Positions 20,770 to 31,072 of a stretch of 64,000 nucleotides of DNA are shown piece after piece. The notes beneath the pieces are model-generated. The model was given only the letters and a program-made list of their open reading frames with translations. It made no database searches and had not been told where the DNA came from. Each line of letters opens with the position of its first letter. Position 1 is the first letter of the stretch. A program made the translations under genes and the position numbers. The stretch is from Effrenium voratum (Eukaryota > Sar > Dinophyceae > Suessiales > Symbiodiniaceae): NCBI GenBank assembly GCA_963377175.1, contig CAUJNA010003013.1, positions 586,867 to 650,866 of the forward strand, in the 5' to 3' direction.

Positions 20770-21052
20770 ACTTTGCGATAGTTCGACCTTACATTACAAG
20801 GACAGCCGGGTCTCTGCGCCCTGCTATGACGTAAGGAATTAAAAGGGCAACAGCAACCTCTGTGCGCTGCCCCAAGCGCAAAACAAACGTACCCAATCCG
20901 TCAGACACAGGCAACGGAGCAGAGTTGGCCCCGGGTCATGCTGCTGTGTCCTAGAAGAAGGCTTTTGGAAAAACCCGTGCTGCTTGTAGCAAGTCCCTGG
21001 AAATGGTCCTCAACATAAAAGATAAGCCGGGGAGAATGCTGCCGCTTGCCAG

Positions 21053-21236
21053 GAGCAAGTGGCCAAGTCGGAAATGCTGCAGGCAGCGCAGGCTCAATGA
21101 CAAGAGAAGCTGCCTTGGACAAATCCTACAAAGTTCGTTCGAACATGGGTTTTTTTGCTTTCTCGCAAAAATTCACCTTGGCTGCCGATTTATGAGGCTT
21201 GAGGCAACCCCACCCAACCGGGGATGGCAAATGTGG
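21053..21236 (+). CDS. Candidate coiled-coil exon with in-frame TGA, copy A
   Basis: After TTGCCAG the frame EQVAKSEMLQAAQAQ is clearly helical, then meets TGA (21098-21100) flanked by Gln codons. In copy B (39,370-39,564) the same TGA is followed by an open, protein-like stretch (QEKLPWTNPVDQAFRKVRSN) to GGATGGCAAATGTGG|GTAAGC, an excellent donor. Copy A keeps that donor (21237) but has a frameshifting replacement around 21,130-21,200. The shared stop predates the duplication, or an unrecognised intron covers it. Confidence 0.35.
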
Positions 21237-21357
21237 GTAAGCGCCCGCAAACATGCTGGGCTTCTTGGTCCAAAAGGCTGCGCCCAAAAAAACATTCAAT
21301 TGAGTTGGATTTCTGTATTATCTGGGCGTTCCCTCTTTTCATCGTGCCGCCCTACCA

Positions 21358-21456
21358 GGGACTGCGCCTTGCAATCACCGACAGTGCGCGCAGGCTTCAG
21401 ACAAGCAACTTGGGTCCAGCCGGTCTGTTTAGACAAAGCTGTCTAAATCGGAATGG
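21358..21456 (+). CDS. Candidate exon with GC donor, copy A
   Basis: After CCTACCAG the frame reads GLRLAITDSARRLQTSNLGP and AGLFRQSCLNRNG, then AATGG|GCAAGT, a canonical-looking GC donor. Copy B (39,686-39,784) is identical in this stretch apart from upstream changes. No family is recognised. Confidence 0.33.
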
Positions 21457-21541
21457 GCAAGTTTAATTAGTAGCTGGTTCTACTACTTGGTTACTCTGGC
21501 TGATAGAAAGCTGCACATAAAGTGAAATCTTGACTTCGCAG

Positions 21542-21625
21542 GACGAAAGCCCAGTTTGAAGGGCATAAGGGAGACCGCCCGACGATGGCCCTCTTTTGGA
21601 GACAAACCCAAACGTCAAAACCTAG
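21542..21625 (+). CDS. Candidate 84-bp exon, copy A
   Basis: Bounded by CTTCGCAG| and CCTAG|GTAGAC. The only fully open frame reads TKAQFEGHKGDRPTMALFWR then QTQTSKP. Both splice sites and the length are conserved in copy B (39,870-39,953), but the three differences (Arg to His, Leu to Pro, Thr to Pro) are all amino-acid changes. Good boundaries, poor evidence for selection. Confidence 0.42.
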
Positions 21626-21867
21626 GTAGACAAAGGCTTTCGGCCAACGATCTGAACAGAAAACTGTGTAGCTCGTAAAAGGCATGCGCTGAGTTTCTGC
21701 GAGCTGCAGAAACGTGGATCAGCGGTCCTTGAACTGATGTTTCCACACAACGGTTTGCGTACACACCCGAGCGCTGATTGGTGATTGAGTTTGGCGCCGC
21801 CTCCTTGCACAGATGCTGCATTTTAAACTAGTCCAGGCCTAGGTGAATATCCGTGTCTCTCGTGCAG

Positions 21868-21953
21868 CTCTTGTCACTTGCGAGGGTCTGCGCCTGTTGC
21901 TCAAAGATGGCAGCAAGCAACTAGCAGAGAAGCGAACGCATGAAGCTGCCCTT
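21868..21953 (+). CDS. Candidate 86-bp exon, copy A
   Basis: After TCTCGTGCAG: LVTCEGLRLLLKDGSKQLAE then KRTHEAAL, ending at a weak GTTTCT donor. In copy B (40,196-40,281) the same frame has CGA to TGA at about 40,261. A second frame (GSAPVAQRWQQATSREANA) is open in both copies, so the frame is ambiguous. Confidence 0.3.
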
Positions 21954-22042
21954 GTTTCTCTCATTGACTTGCCCCTAACTGCATTTTCTTCAACCCCACC
22001 CACTCGCTATTTGCCAGGTGGATGTCCCAGTGAGAACGGCAG

Positions 22043-22126
22043 GGACCCCCGACGTCTGACACGGATTTGCTTGCTGACGACCTTGCTCGGCAGCGCGAGA
22101 AAAAAGCCATGGCTTGCTGCTCGCAG
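22043..22126 (+). CDS. Candidate 84-bp exon, copy A
   Basis: After AACGGCAG the frame reads GPPTSDTDLLADDLARQREK and KAMACCSQ, ending TCGCAG|GTGATA, in phase 0 at both ends (28 codons). Copy B (40,371-40,454) keeps both sites and the length, with Gly to Glu and Arg to Trp changes. Helical charged composition fits the coiled-coil character of the neighbouring exon candidates. Confidence 0.45.
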
Positions 22127-22936
22127 GTGATATGAGCAACAGAAAAAAGACACCTGTACTTGAAGGCTGTTGCGGCTCTGGCGAAAGGAAGGCTTCAAAA
22201 AAGAAGTCAGAAACGAAGAATAAACCAATCGCACCGTGTCTGCCTAAACCAGCACAATTATAAACAAAACTACCACCCCACACTGCCCATCTTTCCAGCC
22301 ATATATTCCCCGAACACTTTTTACAAGTGGCCACCTTCAATTTTCCATACTCAAGGTTTGTTTTTGTTTCATTTGATCTTCATGTGCGCGAATCTCATCA
22401 TTTGACAGGAATGGACAAGACGCCCTCTGACCGTAGAACGGTTAAGGTCGGTAACCTGTAATCAGGGAGTTGTTTGACAAGAGTGTTCTACAGTTTTGCA
22501 GTTGCAATTATTGGAAGAGGGGCAAGGTATTCATTATTGGCCCCCTAGCGTGGGGGGGGCTTATTGGGCAACCCTTGGTGGGGGGACACCCCAAATTTAA
22601 TGCCACGGGTTCTGTCTCAACATTCCCGTGTCCTCTTGGAGAAATTAATCTTCTTCTGTGTTGTATTATTTTGTCTTTGTTTCTCTGTGCATGAACCTGG
22701 GCCCCGCCGGCTCAAGTCAAGCAGCGGGTTGGGGCGCGAGGCGCCGGAGCCCGCGTGTGGCTGCAGAAGGTTGGCCGACAGGTCGCCCTTGCTCTCTGAA
22801 AACACGGGCGTCTAAACGAAAGTAGCATGTGTTCCAGGGGGCCTCTTTTTCAACGCAAATTCAGCTCGGCTTCCGGGTTTCCATGGCCCAGAAAGGGCCT
22901 TGTTGCGGGGTCACTAATGAGAATGCTGACCTGCAG

Positions 22937-23217
22937 CTTCGCGCTACCTTTTCTACCATTGTGGAGGCGTGGTGTTGGGGAGCGGTGTTCGTCGGAATCG
23001 GAAGCACGTGCAGTTGGCTGAGATGATCAATGAGGCCCAAGAGAGCGTGTTCACTCTCATCAGCAAAGTGTCAAGTGTAAGCAAGCTTCTCCGTGATGCC
23101 ATCTCTTAGCAGACCCCGGTTCTCCAGGACACAGGCGCCAGTCAAGCTGGACAAGTTCGCAACCATACTGATCTCCATGACTTAAAGGACGGGCGCGTAC
23201 TTGGCTTGAAAATCTAG
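22937..23217 (+). CDS. Candidate last two exons with a 36-nt intron, copy A
   Basis: Exon one (22937-23076, after GACCTGCAG) reads SRYLFYHCGGVVLGSGVRRN, then RKHVQLAEMINEAQESVFTL and ISKVSS, followed by GTAAGC. Exon two (23113-23217, after CTCTTAGCAG) reads TPVLQDTGASQAGQVRNHTD then LHDLKDGRVLGLKI and TAG. Phase is 0 across a 36-nt intron (23077-23112). Unspliced, the same frame gives VSKLLRDAIS then TAG, so a single C to T stop is the alternative. Copy B has identical lengths but a GC donor. This is the best-formed gene end in the duplication. Function unknown. Confidence 0.5.
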
Positions 23218-23589
23218 GGGTTTACGGAAAGCTCTTTGCCCCAGCAAAGAAACCCTTACTGAGACAAATCTGTACATTGCAAGGGACCTGCAGGCTTATC
23301 CTTATCAGCTATCTCCCACTTATCCCACCCCGGACAGCGCCAAGCGGGGATTTTGATTGCAAGTCGCTCGGCAGGCTTGGGGGCAAGCTTTTCGTCCCGA
23401 CTCACTGCGTGCTTTGGTGCGATAACGGAGGTTGCGAAGCATGTCACACAGAATTTTCTTTTCATCCTTGAACTTGGCCAGGGCATCCCAAACGACATTG
23501 AGTCTGTTTACCCCAGGGGGCAACAAAAACCTAAATCTTCTGAGTTACCGTACTTTCCTTCGCGATGGCGTAGTTGACTCGCTGCCTCT

Positions 23590-23870
23590 TTTCAACTGAC
23601 ATGGCTTGTCTGCAGCAGGCCGGGCGGGTGCGTCGCACAGTTGCTTGGAGACAATCACAAGGGCTGCCTTATCAATATGAAGCTCGCCAAAACCCGGCTC
23701 TTGGAGCCCCGACAAGCCCATAGGCTTTTCAAGCCGGAGACAACGCGGCGCGTTGCCCGCCTCGGCCCAGCCAAGCGTGCAGCGACAGTGGTTCGACTGC
23801 GAGCAGCAGAGCTGGTCAAGCGGCGATTCAGGAATGGACAGTTTCCAATTGATGTCATGGGCAAAAATTG
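23590..23870 (+). CDS. Coding-like segment, copy A, ends at loss of homology
   Basis: Frame 23,641 onward reads LEPRQAHRLFKPETTRRVAR, LGPAKRAATVVRLRAAELVK, RRFRNGQF. Just after this a 15-bp block present in copy B is replaced, shifting copy A out of frame, and homology to copy B ends near 23,870. A different frame (MACLQQAGRVRRTVAWRQSQ) is open over the first half. Copy B (41,897-42,576) has the longer, better version. Confidence 0.35.
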
Positions 23871-24568
23871 CGCAAAAATCCCCGACAAGTGCAAGGCAAT
23901 GCGTAGGACCAGGAGTGAGCCATGGAGCCAAGAGTGTGTGGCGCGCTGGCGCAGTGGATGGACAACAAAAGCAAAATGGGGGCTGGGCTGGGGTTGTGGC
24001 TGGGCTGGGCCCAGTATTTCTTGATATCGGATGATGCCCGCGCCCCGCAACCGCCACAAGGCTATGGCCCAAGGGTTGGAGAGTCCGTTGCGATCTTATC
24101 TAGCCTGTGAGCGTGCCCCAACATGACGGACGGAGGCTACCTCATTCTCAATCCACGAATTCATTCCTTGCGCGAAGGTTGCTTTTGGGGGTTACGGAAA
24201 TTACCTCAACCTTTCGATCCTTAGTTTTACTACCTTTGACTGCAAAGCACTGTTCTAACAATATCTGGCGGAAGCAGGGTTATTGGTTCATCAACAGGTG
24301 CAATGCTGGGACTTCCCTTTGCATGAAGCAACAAAAGAATCTTTGCGGTATTTAGTTTTGGCGCAAACCTGCTGAACTGGCACCTGGCCCAAGTCACTGG
24401 TTCGGGTCAACACAACCCCCCCCCTCCCCATGTCCCAGGTTGGGGCACGCTGGAACCACTGGTTGAAGTGTGGGACAACCGACAATAACTCCACTTACTT
24501 GACGCGCGCGTCACATCCAACCAGCCAGTCTCTCTGATTTGTTTGTGACTTCTTCAACCTTGGCCACA

Positions 24569-25061
24569 GGTGGAAGAAAAACTAAATCGGCCGAACCCTC
24601 TAGATTTATCAGGGGCCAACGCAGCAGCTCGTCCAGTCGTTTTCCGTGTTCTCCACTCCCTGTGTTCGTCTATTCATTCTTCTTTGCGGTGGGAGTGTTT
24701 TCGGGTTCGTGCGTCAGATGTTGCGACGCTGGCAGATGCCGGACGCTGCAACGCTGGCTGGCTCCAGGGTCATGTCGCTTGCCTCCCTGTGTCTCCCGTC
24801 CTTTCTGTGACTAGACGCTGACGCCAAGCTTGTTTGGGGCCTCCAGAGTCTGGCACTTGGGCTGCACGCAGCTGTTGTTGCCGGACAGTTCAGCTGACAA
24901 TGGCTTTCATGTTTGCGCACGCGCTGCGAGATCCTGAGTCAGGCTTCAGAAGCCTGAAGCCGCCAAGCCTGCTTCATGGCGTACCTGCCGAAGTCACGAA
25001 GCCACTCTTCAGAAATGCAAGAATTTCATTAGCCCAGTGCGACATGAACGTCAGCAACTGA
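24569..25061 (+). CDS. Candidate coding stretches private to copy A
   Basis: After TTGGCCACAG the frame reads VEEKLNRPNPLDLSGANAAA and ASDVATLADAGRCNAGW (to TAG, about 24,821). A second stretch to 25,061 reads LTMAFMFAHALRDPESGFRS then LKPPSLLHGVPAEVTKPLFR. An overlapping frame (KLVWGLQSLALGLHAAVVAG) is as plausible for the middle. The region has no counterpart in copy B. It may be unique host DNA or retroelement sequence lost from copy B. Confidence 0.33.
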
Positions 25062-25196
25062 AAGGTAACGCAGGCGCATTCGGAAGCAGGAAGCAAAACA
25101 AAAATCAGCACGGGTATATCCTCATCGGCTCTGCCAAAAATCTGGCTTGCATTTAGCGTCACTTCAAAATGAAGCCGCTTGACGCCGAGGCGCTAG

Positions 25197-25198
<2 letters not shown>

Positions 25199-25252
<54 letters not shown>
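25199..25252. repeat. (CT)n microsatellite, copy A
   Basis: About 25 perfect CT units. In the frame of the following reverse-transcriptase motif it encodes (SerLeu)n. It marks the point where homology to copy B resumes. Confidence 0.98.
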
Positions 25253-25255
<3 letters not shown>

Positions 25256-26105
25256 CATGTTGATGATCTTCTAATAGTTGGTGACAATGTGCTTGAGGAG
25301 GGGATCGTGGGACGACGAAAGACTTCCAAGTTGCCTCAGAACATAAGAATGATTGCCTTCTCGTAGGTCAGCGCCCCCAGTAGAAAATCACGGTTGGCGT
25401 ATCGATGCCCATCAGAATGTTGCCATTGATGGATTTCAGGAGATCACCTTGGACAAGAACCTGAAGGATGGCACTCCCTCAACACCCTTAACACTGCAGA
25501 TGCATAACACCTACAGGACCGTGTGGGGTCGGATGGGTTGGTTTCAGCGCCCAATCCAGTTTGACCTTGGTTATCAGTTCTCGCGCTGCGCGTCCAGCTT
25601 CGCTGACCATTGTGGCACCACCAAGAGTGTGCCGCTCAGCGCGCGTCTCTCGCCACTTCACGAAAGCGAAATTTTTTGGTTGCCCTGATGCGTCCTACCA
25701 ACCATGAGGTTAAGTCATCGTTGCTTTCTTGCTGAAGAACGAGATCTTTGTCGGTTACGAGACAAACAAGACCACAGCAGCCGCAATGTCAACGACCGTT
25801 GCTGAACTTCACACTCACACGGGTCTGTCATGAGTTGTCTTGGCCCGTCTCTTTTCTTCGCTGTCTCTGGGTCAGATACTACAGGGGTACAACTTGCAGA
25901 CGTACACATCAGAACTGATGCAACTAACCTTGTAACAACAGCGTCAACAACCCATCAGCCGAAACAGAAACCACGCATGTGGTTCACATGTGGCGGCAGG
26001 AAAGCAACAGCGGCCAGACGCGCGACCTTGCGCACCCACTGCCTTGCTGACTCCTTGGCGAAGCTCAGCCAAAGCAGACGAGTTGATCAAGGCAGTCCTC
26101 ACTGA
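25250..26105 (+). mobile_element. Decayed Ty1/copia-type retrotransposon Pol remnant, copy A
   Basis: FLHVDDLLIVGDN (about 25,252-25,290) matches the catalytic Tyr/His-Val-Asp-Asp box of copia reverse transcriptases. About 200 bp on, TYRTVWGRMGWFQRPIQFDL resembles the conserved 'YR..VG.L.WL...RPD' segment between reverse transcriptase and RNase H. FFGCPDASY (about 25,675) resembles the RNase H 'DAS' motif. VHIRTDATNLVTTASTTHQP then CLADSLAKLSQ (to 26,105) resembles the C-terminal RNase H region of dinoflagellate copia elements. These pieces lie in different frames with stops between, so it is inactive. No integrase or long terminal repeats were found. The dinoflagellate likeness is from memory. 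Confidence 0.65.
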
Positions 26106-26405
26106 ATCGTGACGCACATCCACTGTCCCTGCCTGGCCTGCGCGAAATACAGCACACGGTCCGGACATCATTGCCCCGCACAGCCGGGCGTATGGGCACG
26201 CGTGCGTCACGCCGCCAATGCGCTGACAACTTTGCATGACCATGCGTGAAACTCGAGACGTTTGCGTTTCTGTCCGCAGCCCGCTTGGCCACTCAAACCG
26301 TTCTGACTTTCACGATTTTGTATGCAAATTGGCTACAAAAGACCTGCCACTTTTCTCGATGGATTTGAAGGAACTCCGAAGTGCCAACATCCTTGAGTAA
26401 GAGAC

Positions 26406-27128
26406 GTGCCTCGCGCACCTGAACCCGAGGACACAGGAGTAGAAGGGTTCCCGGCGCTTGCATCAAAGGCCAGTGAAGACCCGCATCTCCAAGATGATGA
26501 TGATGAGGTGGAACTGGAAGTAGAGAACGTTGACTGGGATGACAAATCAGAATCGTCAGGGCGCTGCAAGTATGATAAGGAAGAAGAGGCGGAGATGGAG
26601 ATTGATGAGCGCATGGATGAGGGGCCTCGACATCCCATACATCATGTGCCGAAGAAGAAGGTGTCGCCAAACAAGAATACGGATGATTACTTCTTCAAAT
26701 CAGCGATTTATCCTCCTCAGCAGGAACGGCCACCATTGCAGAGAAGGACAACAGCCAGGGAAAGGTCATCGTTCAGCAGACCGGATCAGCTGAGTGCTTT
26801 GTTCAGCGCCAGAACATCAACCACGCTCCGACAATCCATACACCAGGTTCTTGCCAGAAATAGATCCAGAGACTCAGGTCCACCGTTTAGTGACAACCCG
26901 CACGCGTGCGGGACGCCTGGGCCCGAGGCTGTGTTAGACGAAGAGGTCCTGGAAGCGTTCAAACTCTTCAACCAGGCAAGGTACCAGGTATTTACCCGCC
27001 CGCATGTCCGAGTGGCTTCCACCCCTGCACACCTGCTCGCTCACGCGCGTGACGTCAGAGCTAAACGCACGCTAGCGCACCCGCTCACGCGCATCGCGTC
27101 TGAGTGCACGCACGCTGGCGCACAATAA
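26406..27128 (+). CDS. Acidic, disordered open reading frame, 240 codons, copy A
   Basis: The first codon ATG at 26406 is open to TAA (27126-27128). Residues about 20-70 are strongly acidic (DPHLQDDDDEVELEVENVDW, KEEEAEMEIDE). Residues 80-150 are basic and Ser/Gln-rich (KKKVSPNKNTDDYFFKSAIY, RERSSFSRPDQLSALFSART). A helical end (EAVLDEEVLEAFKLFNQARY) stops at a possible donor, TACCAG|GTATTT (26988). The last 45 codons run into the minisatellite and are probably not coding. It lies 300 bp after the copia remnant and may be its passenger or a separate host exon. Copy B is frameshifted. No family is recognised. Confidence 0.5.
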   Translation: MPRAPEPEDTGVEGFPALASKASEDPHLQDDDDEVELEVENVDWDDKSESSGRCKYDKEEEAEMEIDERMDEGPRHPIHHVPKKKVSPNKNTDDYFFKSAIYPPQQERPPLQRRTTARERSSFSRPDQLSALFSARTSTTLRQSIHQVLARNRSRDSGPPFSDNPHACGTPGPEAVLDEEVLEAFKLFNQARYQVFTRPHVRVASTPAHLLAHARDVRAKRTLAHPLTRIASECTHAGAQ

Positions 27129-27605
27129 GCGCACGCTGTCACGTGCGTCACGTCAGAGATGCACGCTCGTTGGCCACCCGCTCACGCGCCTCACGTCAGA
27201 GCTGCGCGTTGACGCCTGCGCAACCGCTCACGCGCATCACGTCAAAACTGCACGCCTGCTGGGGCATGACAAGCGCTCCCTGTCACGCGCATCACGTCAC
27301 GTCAGAGCTGCGCGCTAGTTGCCGCATGCTCAGGCGCGTCACGTCAGAGCTGCGCGCGCTAGTGCGTCCTTCTCACGCGCGGCGCGCTGCAGCGCATGAT
27401 AAGCACAGCCGCTCACGCGCATCACGTCCGAGCTGCACGCTCGTTGACAACTGACAAGCGCACCAGCTCACACGCATCACGTCAGAGCTGCTCGCTAGTT
27501 GCCGCACGATAAGCACACCCGCTCACGCGCGTCACGTCAGAGCTGCGCGCGCGCTAGTACATGATAAGCACACCTCCTCACGCACGGAGCTGCACGCTCC
27601 GCTGG
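27025..27605. repeat. Minisatellite rich in TCACGTCAGAGCTG, copy A
   Basis: About eleven units of roughly 45-65 bp: GCTCACGCGCATCACGTCAG then AGCTGCACGCTCGTTG and variable GCATGATAAGCGCACCC. Every unit carries a CACGTCA core, which resembles a CRE/bZIP half-site; that is not evidence of regulation. Copy B contains only its first units (44,725-44,899) and ends inside it. Confidence 0.9.
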
Positions 27606-28876
27606 CGCATGAAAGAGCCAAAAAGATGGTGTTTCACGCGACAAGCCTCTATTCTTCGACTCGGCGCAGCTCATGTTGGAGCACGCTTAACAGATTCACA
27701 ATGCAAATGGCCAAGGCCCAGAGCAGGAGAATAGTTCTGTACAAGTTCAAAACTTCACACCTTGGTTCAGAGCTGGTTCAGGTTTGGAATCGGCCTGAAT
27801 GTACCAGCCAATGCAGCGCAATTGACCAATCCAGCTTACACATTGCAATGTTAATCCTGTGGATGCAATATCTATCAACAATAATAGTTCTTGTTGCTTG
27901 GCGGGTCAAGGGGGGCCGATATTTGCAAGCATGTGCCTGGGACGGCAGCATCGCAGCGTGCCGTGATTGAAAATGCACACGGGTTAGATTCACAGCATAA
28001 AAAGCGACAAGGGCGAAGCTGAGCGCTGAGCTTTGGACCAGTGAAGCATGCTCAGGTTAGTATGGCATCAAGTAAGATTCTGATGAGTGTATGTTGGTAA
28101 ATGGCACATGTTGGCGCGAGCAGTGGTGGCATGGTGTGAGGTATGCAATGGGTGTACATCGGATTGTCCATAGCTGCGTTGCAGGTCTTTCAGGTGTGCG
28201 TCGACTTGTTGAGTGTCCTTGCAACACTTGCCAGGGATGCTGCGTGTGAGAGATGGCCACAACTGTTACCCCTTCTGGGGATGGATGGTGACGTCATGTT
28301 TTGCAGGTTGAACATGTGTGGTTGACTCAAGAGAGTGGAAACGACTCCCCAAAACCAGCCCCCAAAGGGAAAATTGGGAAATATCACGTTTATACAGCGG
28401 CTATGTAGTCGTAATACACCTCACTTTTTCTTTGGGTTCTAGGGTTGTTGAGGGCACAAATATGGAAGCCCCAAATCCCACAAGCCCAGCCCCAAGGCCT
28501 TAGTGGACACCCTAAGGCCTTAGTGGAAGCCATGGCCAGGATGGCTCGCAGATCAAGATCAAGGACAGCCGTGTGCCAAGACGCTGCTTAAGCGGCAAAG
28601 CCTCTCATGGATGGAAGTTGGAAGTGACGATTTTGGGTTCGGCGCAGCATGCTTGCAGAAGACGTGGAGAAACAAAGCAAGCCGGCAGGCCTTCGGGATG
28701 TAAAGTGTTGGGAGCTGAGGAACAACCCGCAGGATTTTTCAATCGGAAAGTGAGGCATTTTCATCACACAAGGACCCCTTTTTGATGGAATCCGGGGTTT
28801 CCACTCTTTGAACCCCTGGTAGACTGGTAGGACTCAGCCTTCGTGCTGTTTCCGGACTTTCTGAGCTATTCCCATA
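27207..28876. other. Unique spacer between copies A and B
   Basis: The first 400 bp continue the CACGTCA array. At 27,625-27,780 two alternative plus-strand readings look partly coding: KPLFFDSAQLMLEHA followed by TAA and then QIHNANGQGPEQENSSVQVQ, or an uninterrupted 114-codon hydrophobic frame (27,626-27,970). At 28,530-28,785 a short basic frame is open. None has good borders on both sides. Confidence 0.4.
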
Positions 28877-28879
28877 CTG

Positions 28880-29130
28880 TGAAACATGTGGCCTGTGATC
28901 TGTATGGTCAAACTATGCTCGCCCACAAGAACATGTAGCCAGACTGTTTGTCAAAACTTTGGCCTGCAAGCTTTTGACTCCGCAGGAAGTTGTAGTCCTC
29001 AAAATGTCCCTCAACAATAAGTTCATATATGCCCTTCGATTCAAATTTGTAGCGCGGGCCACATTCTTGAGGCCACAGACATGTGTACTAAACACTAAGC
29101 GTGTGCGGCCCCCATATGTTGTATCACCCA
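28880..29130. repeat. Dispersed repeat family R1, copy 3 (left edge of copy B)
   Basis: Equivalent to 12,022-12,300 in copy A with a 37-bp deletion (after GACATGTGTA). It forms the left edge of copy B. Confidence 0.75.
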
Positions 29131-30719
29131 ATTTTGTCCTGTCGCAGAGTTTTCCTCAAACTGGGTTTCTTGAACCCGTCCAGAGCTAGGTGTCTGAAAA
29201 GTATCTGGCCTTTAAATCTCTTGGGGAACCAATAGTTGCGCTTTTCCTTGTTCCATTTTTTCAAGCATCCTGTTCACTGGGCCGTCCGCGTTTTGTCATG
29301 GTGGTGTTTGTATTGTCCCGCGGGCGTCCAGAAATTGGAAAAATGTGTTTTTCAGTCCGCAGATTTACTGCTCACTGGGACTCTCCAGGTTGACTTCATA
29401 GTTCTCCAGTTTTAACATGGTTTTTGGTTCTGGGCCCACCAAAAAAGGGTCCTCAACTTGTAGGTCAAGCTGTTTGTTTTTGCCCGGGTCCCATCAGGGA
29501 AATAGCACTGTAGCAGACCCATGTGTAACTGATTTTGATGGACAGACATTTCAACATACATTAACGCAAACACCCGTAAACCAACAACGTGTTGTCACAC
29601 ATACACACATATGAAATGTAAACTATCCTTAGTATAGCCTTCGCATAGACATTTGCATGTTTGTCCATATGTAGTGTTTTTGATGTATGTAGTTTTGGAA
29701 GTGAACAAATCCAAAGCAGATGCTGCGGGAAGATCATGTCGAGAAGCATGCCTTGTGTCAAGTCACTAGAGAAATGCGCCGGCTAAACCAATAGAAAATA
29801 CACAATGCCAAATCAATAAAGTTTGTCAAGCCCAGCTTAAAGCGCATATTGATTCTCGCAATAGACACGGACCAATCAATGCCAAGATAGACACATTGAT
29901 TAGAATCAATTGCCGGTGCCCAGGGCTCGAAGAGCGCAGCTCTGCAGCAGCGCGCTGAAACGACCCATAGTCGCTCTCCTATAGCTTTCACGACACCTGC
30001 AAGGCTGCGAACCGCGCCCTGCAACTTCCCTGCAACAGCAGCAAGCCGCAGTGTTTGAACCGCACTCGTAGCCTTTCACGCCAGCCTGCGCCAGCGCCCT
30101 GCAACAGCACCCTGCAGAAGAACGCTGCAACGGCGACAACACCGCCCGACGCAACTCTGAGCTCCTCGGCCTGCAGCGCTGCCCATTGATTTCCCTTGGC
30201 ATCCCTTGCCTTCCCTTGCTTTCCTGTTGCTTCCCCTTAAGGTTTCCCTTGTTTCCCCTTGTTTTCTTTGTTTCCCCTTGTTTTCCCTTCGTGCCCATGC
30301 TCCCACAGATTAAGGGAGTCGCAATCTGTTGTCGCCCTGGTTTGCAGACTCAGAGTGAGGCCTGAAGTGGCCACACAGTCACGCGAGCGTGTCAAACAGT
30401 TTGCGCAGCGCCGCAAAGAGCATGCAAAACGCTAGGGTTTTGGCAGCTGGGCCCGGATGGACCGAAACCCCTAGCAGCGCCCGCGGTGCAACTGCGCCGC
30501 GCTAAACACCTAGACCAACTTGGGCAGCAAGTTGTTGCGCAGGATGCGCGTTCCAGAGCTCTGTTCAAGCTTTCTTGACTGCTCTTTCTGCAAAGCTTGC
30601 TACACAAGTCCTCTTTGAAAGGTCTTTGTGTAAGTTGTGTTTCTTGCAAGCTGATTGAACTCTGTGCAGGTTTCTGGAAGTCCGAGCGGCAAGTTCTCTA
30701 CAACATGGGTTCGCTAACA

Positions 30720-31065
30720 GTTCTGCAGTTATAGTCTACTACTATATCAGTTAGCAGCAGTTAACTTGACTTAGCATTTTCTCGTTTTAGTTATTTTAGT
30801 TACTTTAGTTGTCCGAAATTTGGGCATTTCTGCCAAAAGTGTGTTAGCTTGAAAAACGCTGCGAAAAGCATGAGTTTTGAAGCAAAAATGCTTTGTCGCG
30901 CGTAAATGATGACGTTTGTATATGCGTATATTTCTAGTGTTTTGATTTTTGTTGGAGTGTGTACAGTTCGTGTTAATGCGCGGCTGAGCCGCGCATTTCG
31001 GCAGCAGAAAATGCTTGCTTTATAATACTAACAATAAATATATATGCTCACACCCCCCATGAACT
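30720..31065. other. AT-rich stretch with inverted CATATATA/CCCCCC motif
   Basis: TAGTTATTTTAGTTACTTTA-type sequence. At about 31,040-31,063 it ends TATATATGCTCACACCCCCC then ATGAAC, the reverse complement of the GTTCATGGGG...TGTGACCATATATA motif seen at about 15,199 and 35,497. Confidence 0.6.
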
Positions 31066-31072
31066 TCTTTTT

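Larger units (their letters stand above)
12019..27206 (+). repeat. Segmental duplication, copy A (15.2 kb)
   Basis: Collinear with 28,877-44,899 in the same orientation. Shared identity starts at CTGTGAAACATGTGGCCTG and ends inside a CACGTCA-rich minisatellite. Long stretches (for example 12,361-12,610 against 29,191-29,440) are nearly identical. Elsewhere there are scattered substitutions and small indels. Copy A has a private 2.3-kb TIR element (15,230-17,507) and private sequence at about 23,870-25,195. It lacks about 3.2 kb that copy B has after 'AGAGCTCTGTTCAA' (13,762). Confidence 0.96.

Noticed and set aside
27025..27605. Array of CACGTCA motifs as a CRE-type enhancer
   Set aside because: The motif is part of a minisatellite unit and its density follows the repeat. 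No promoter or gene orientation supports regulation.
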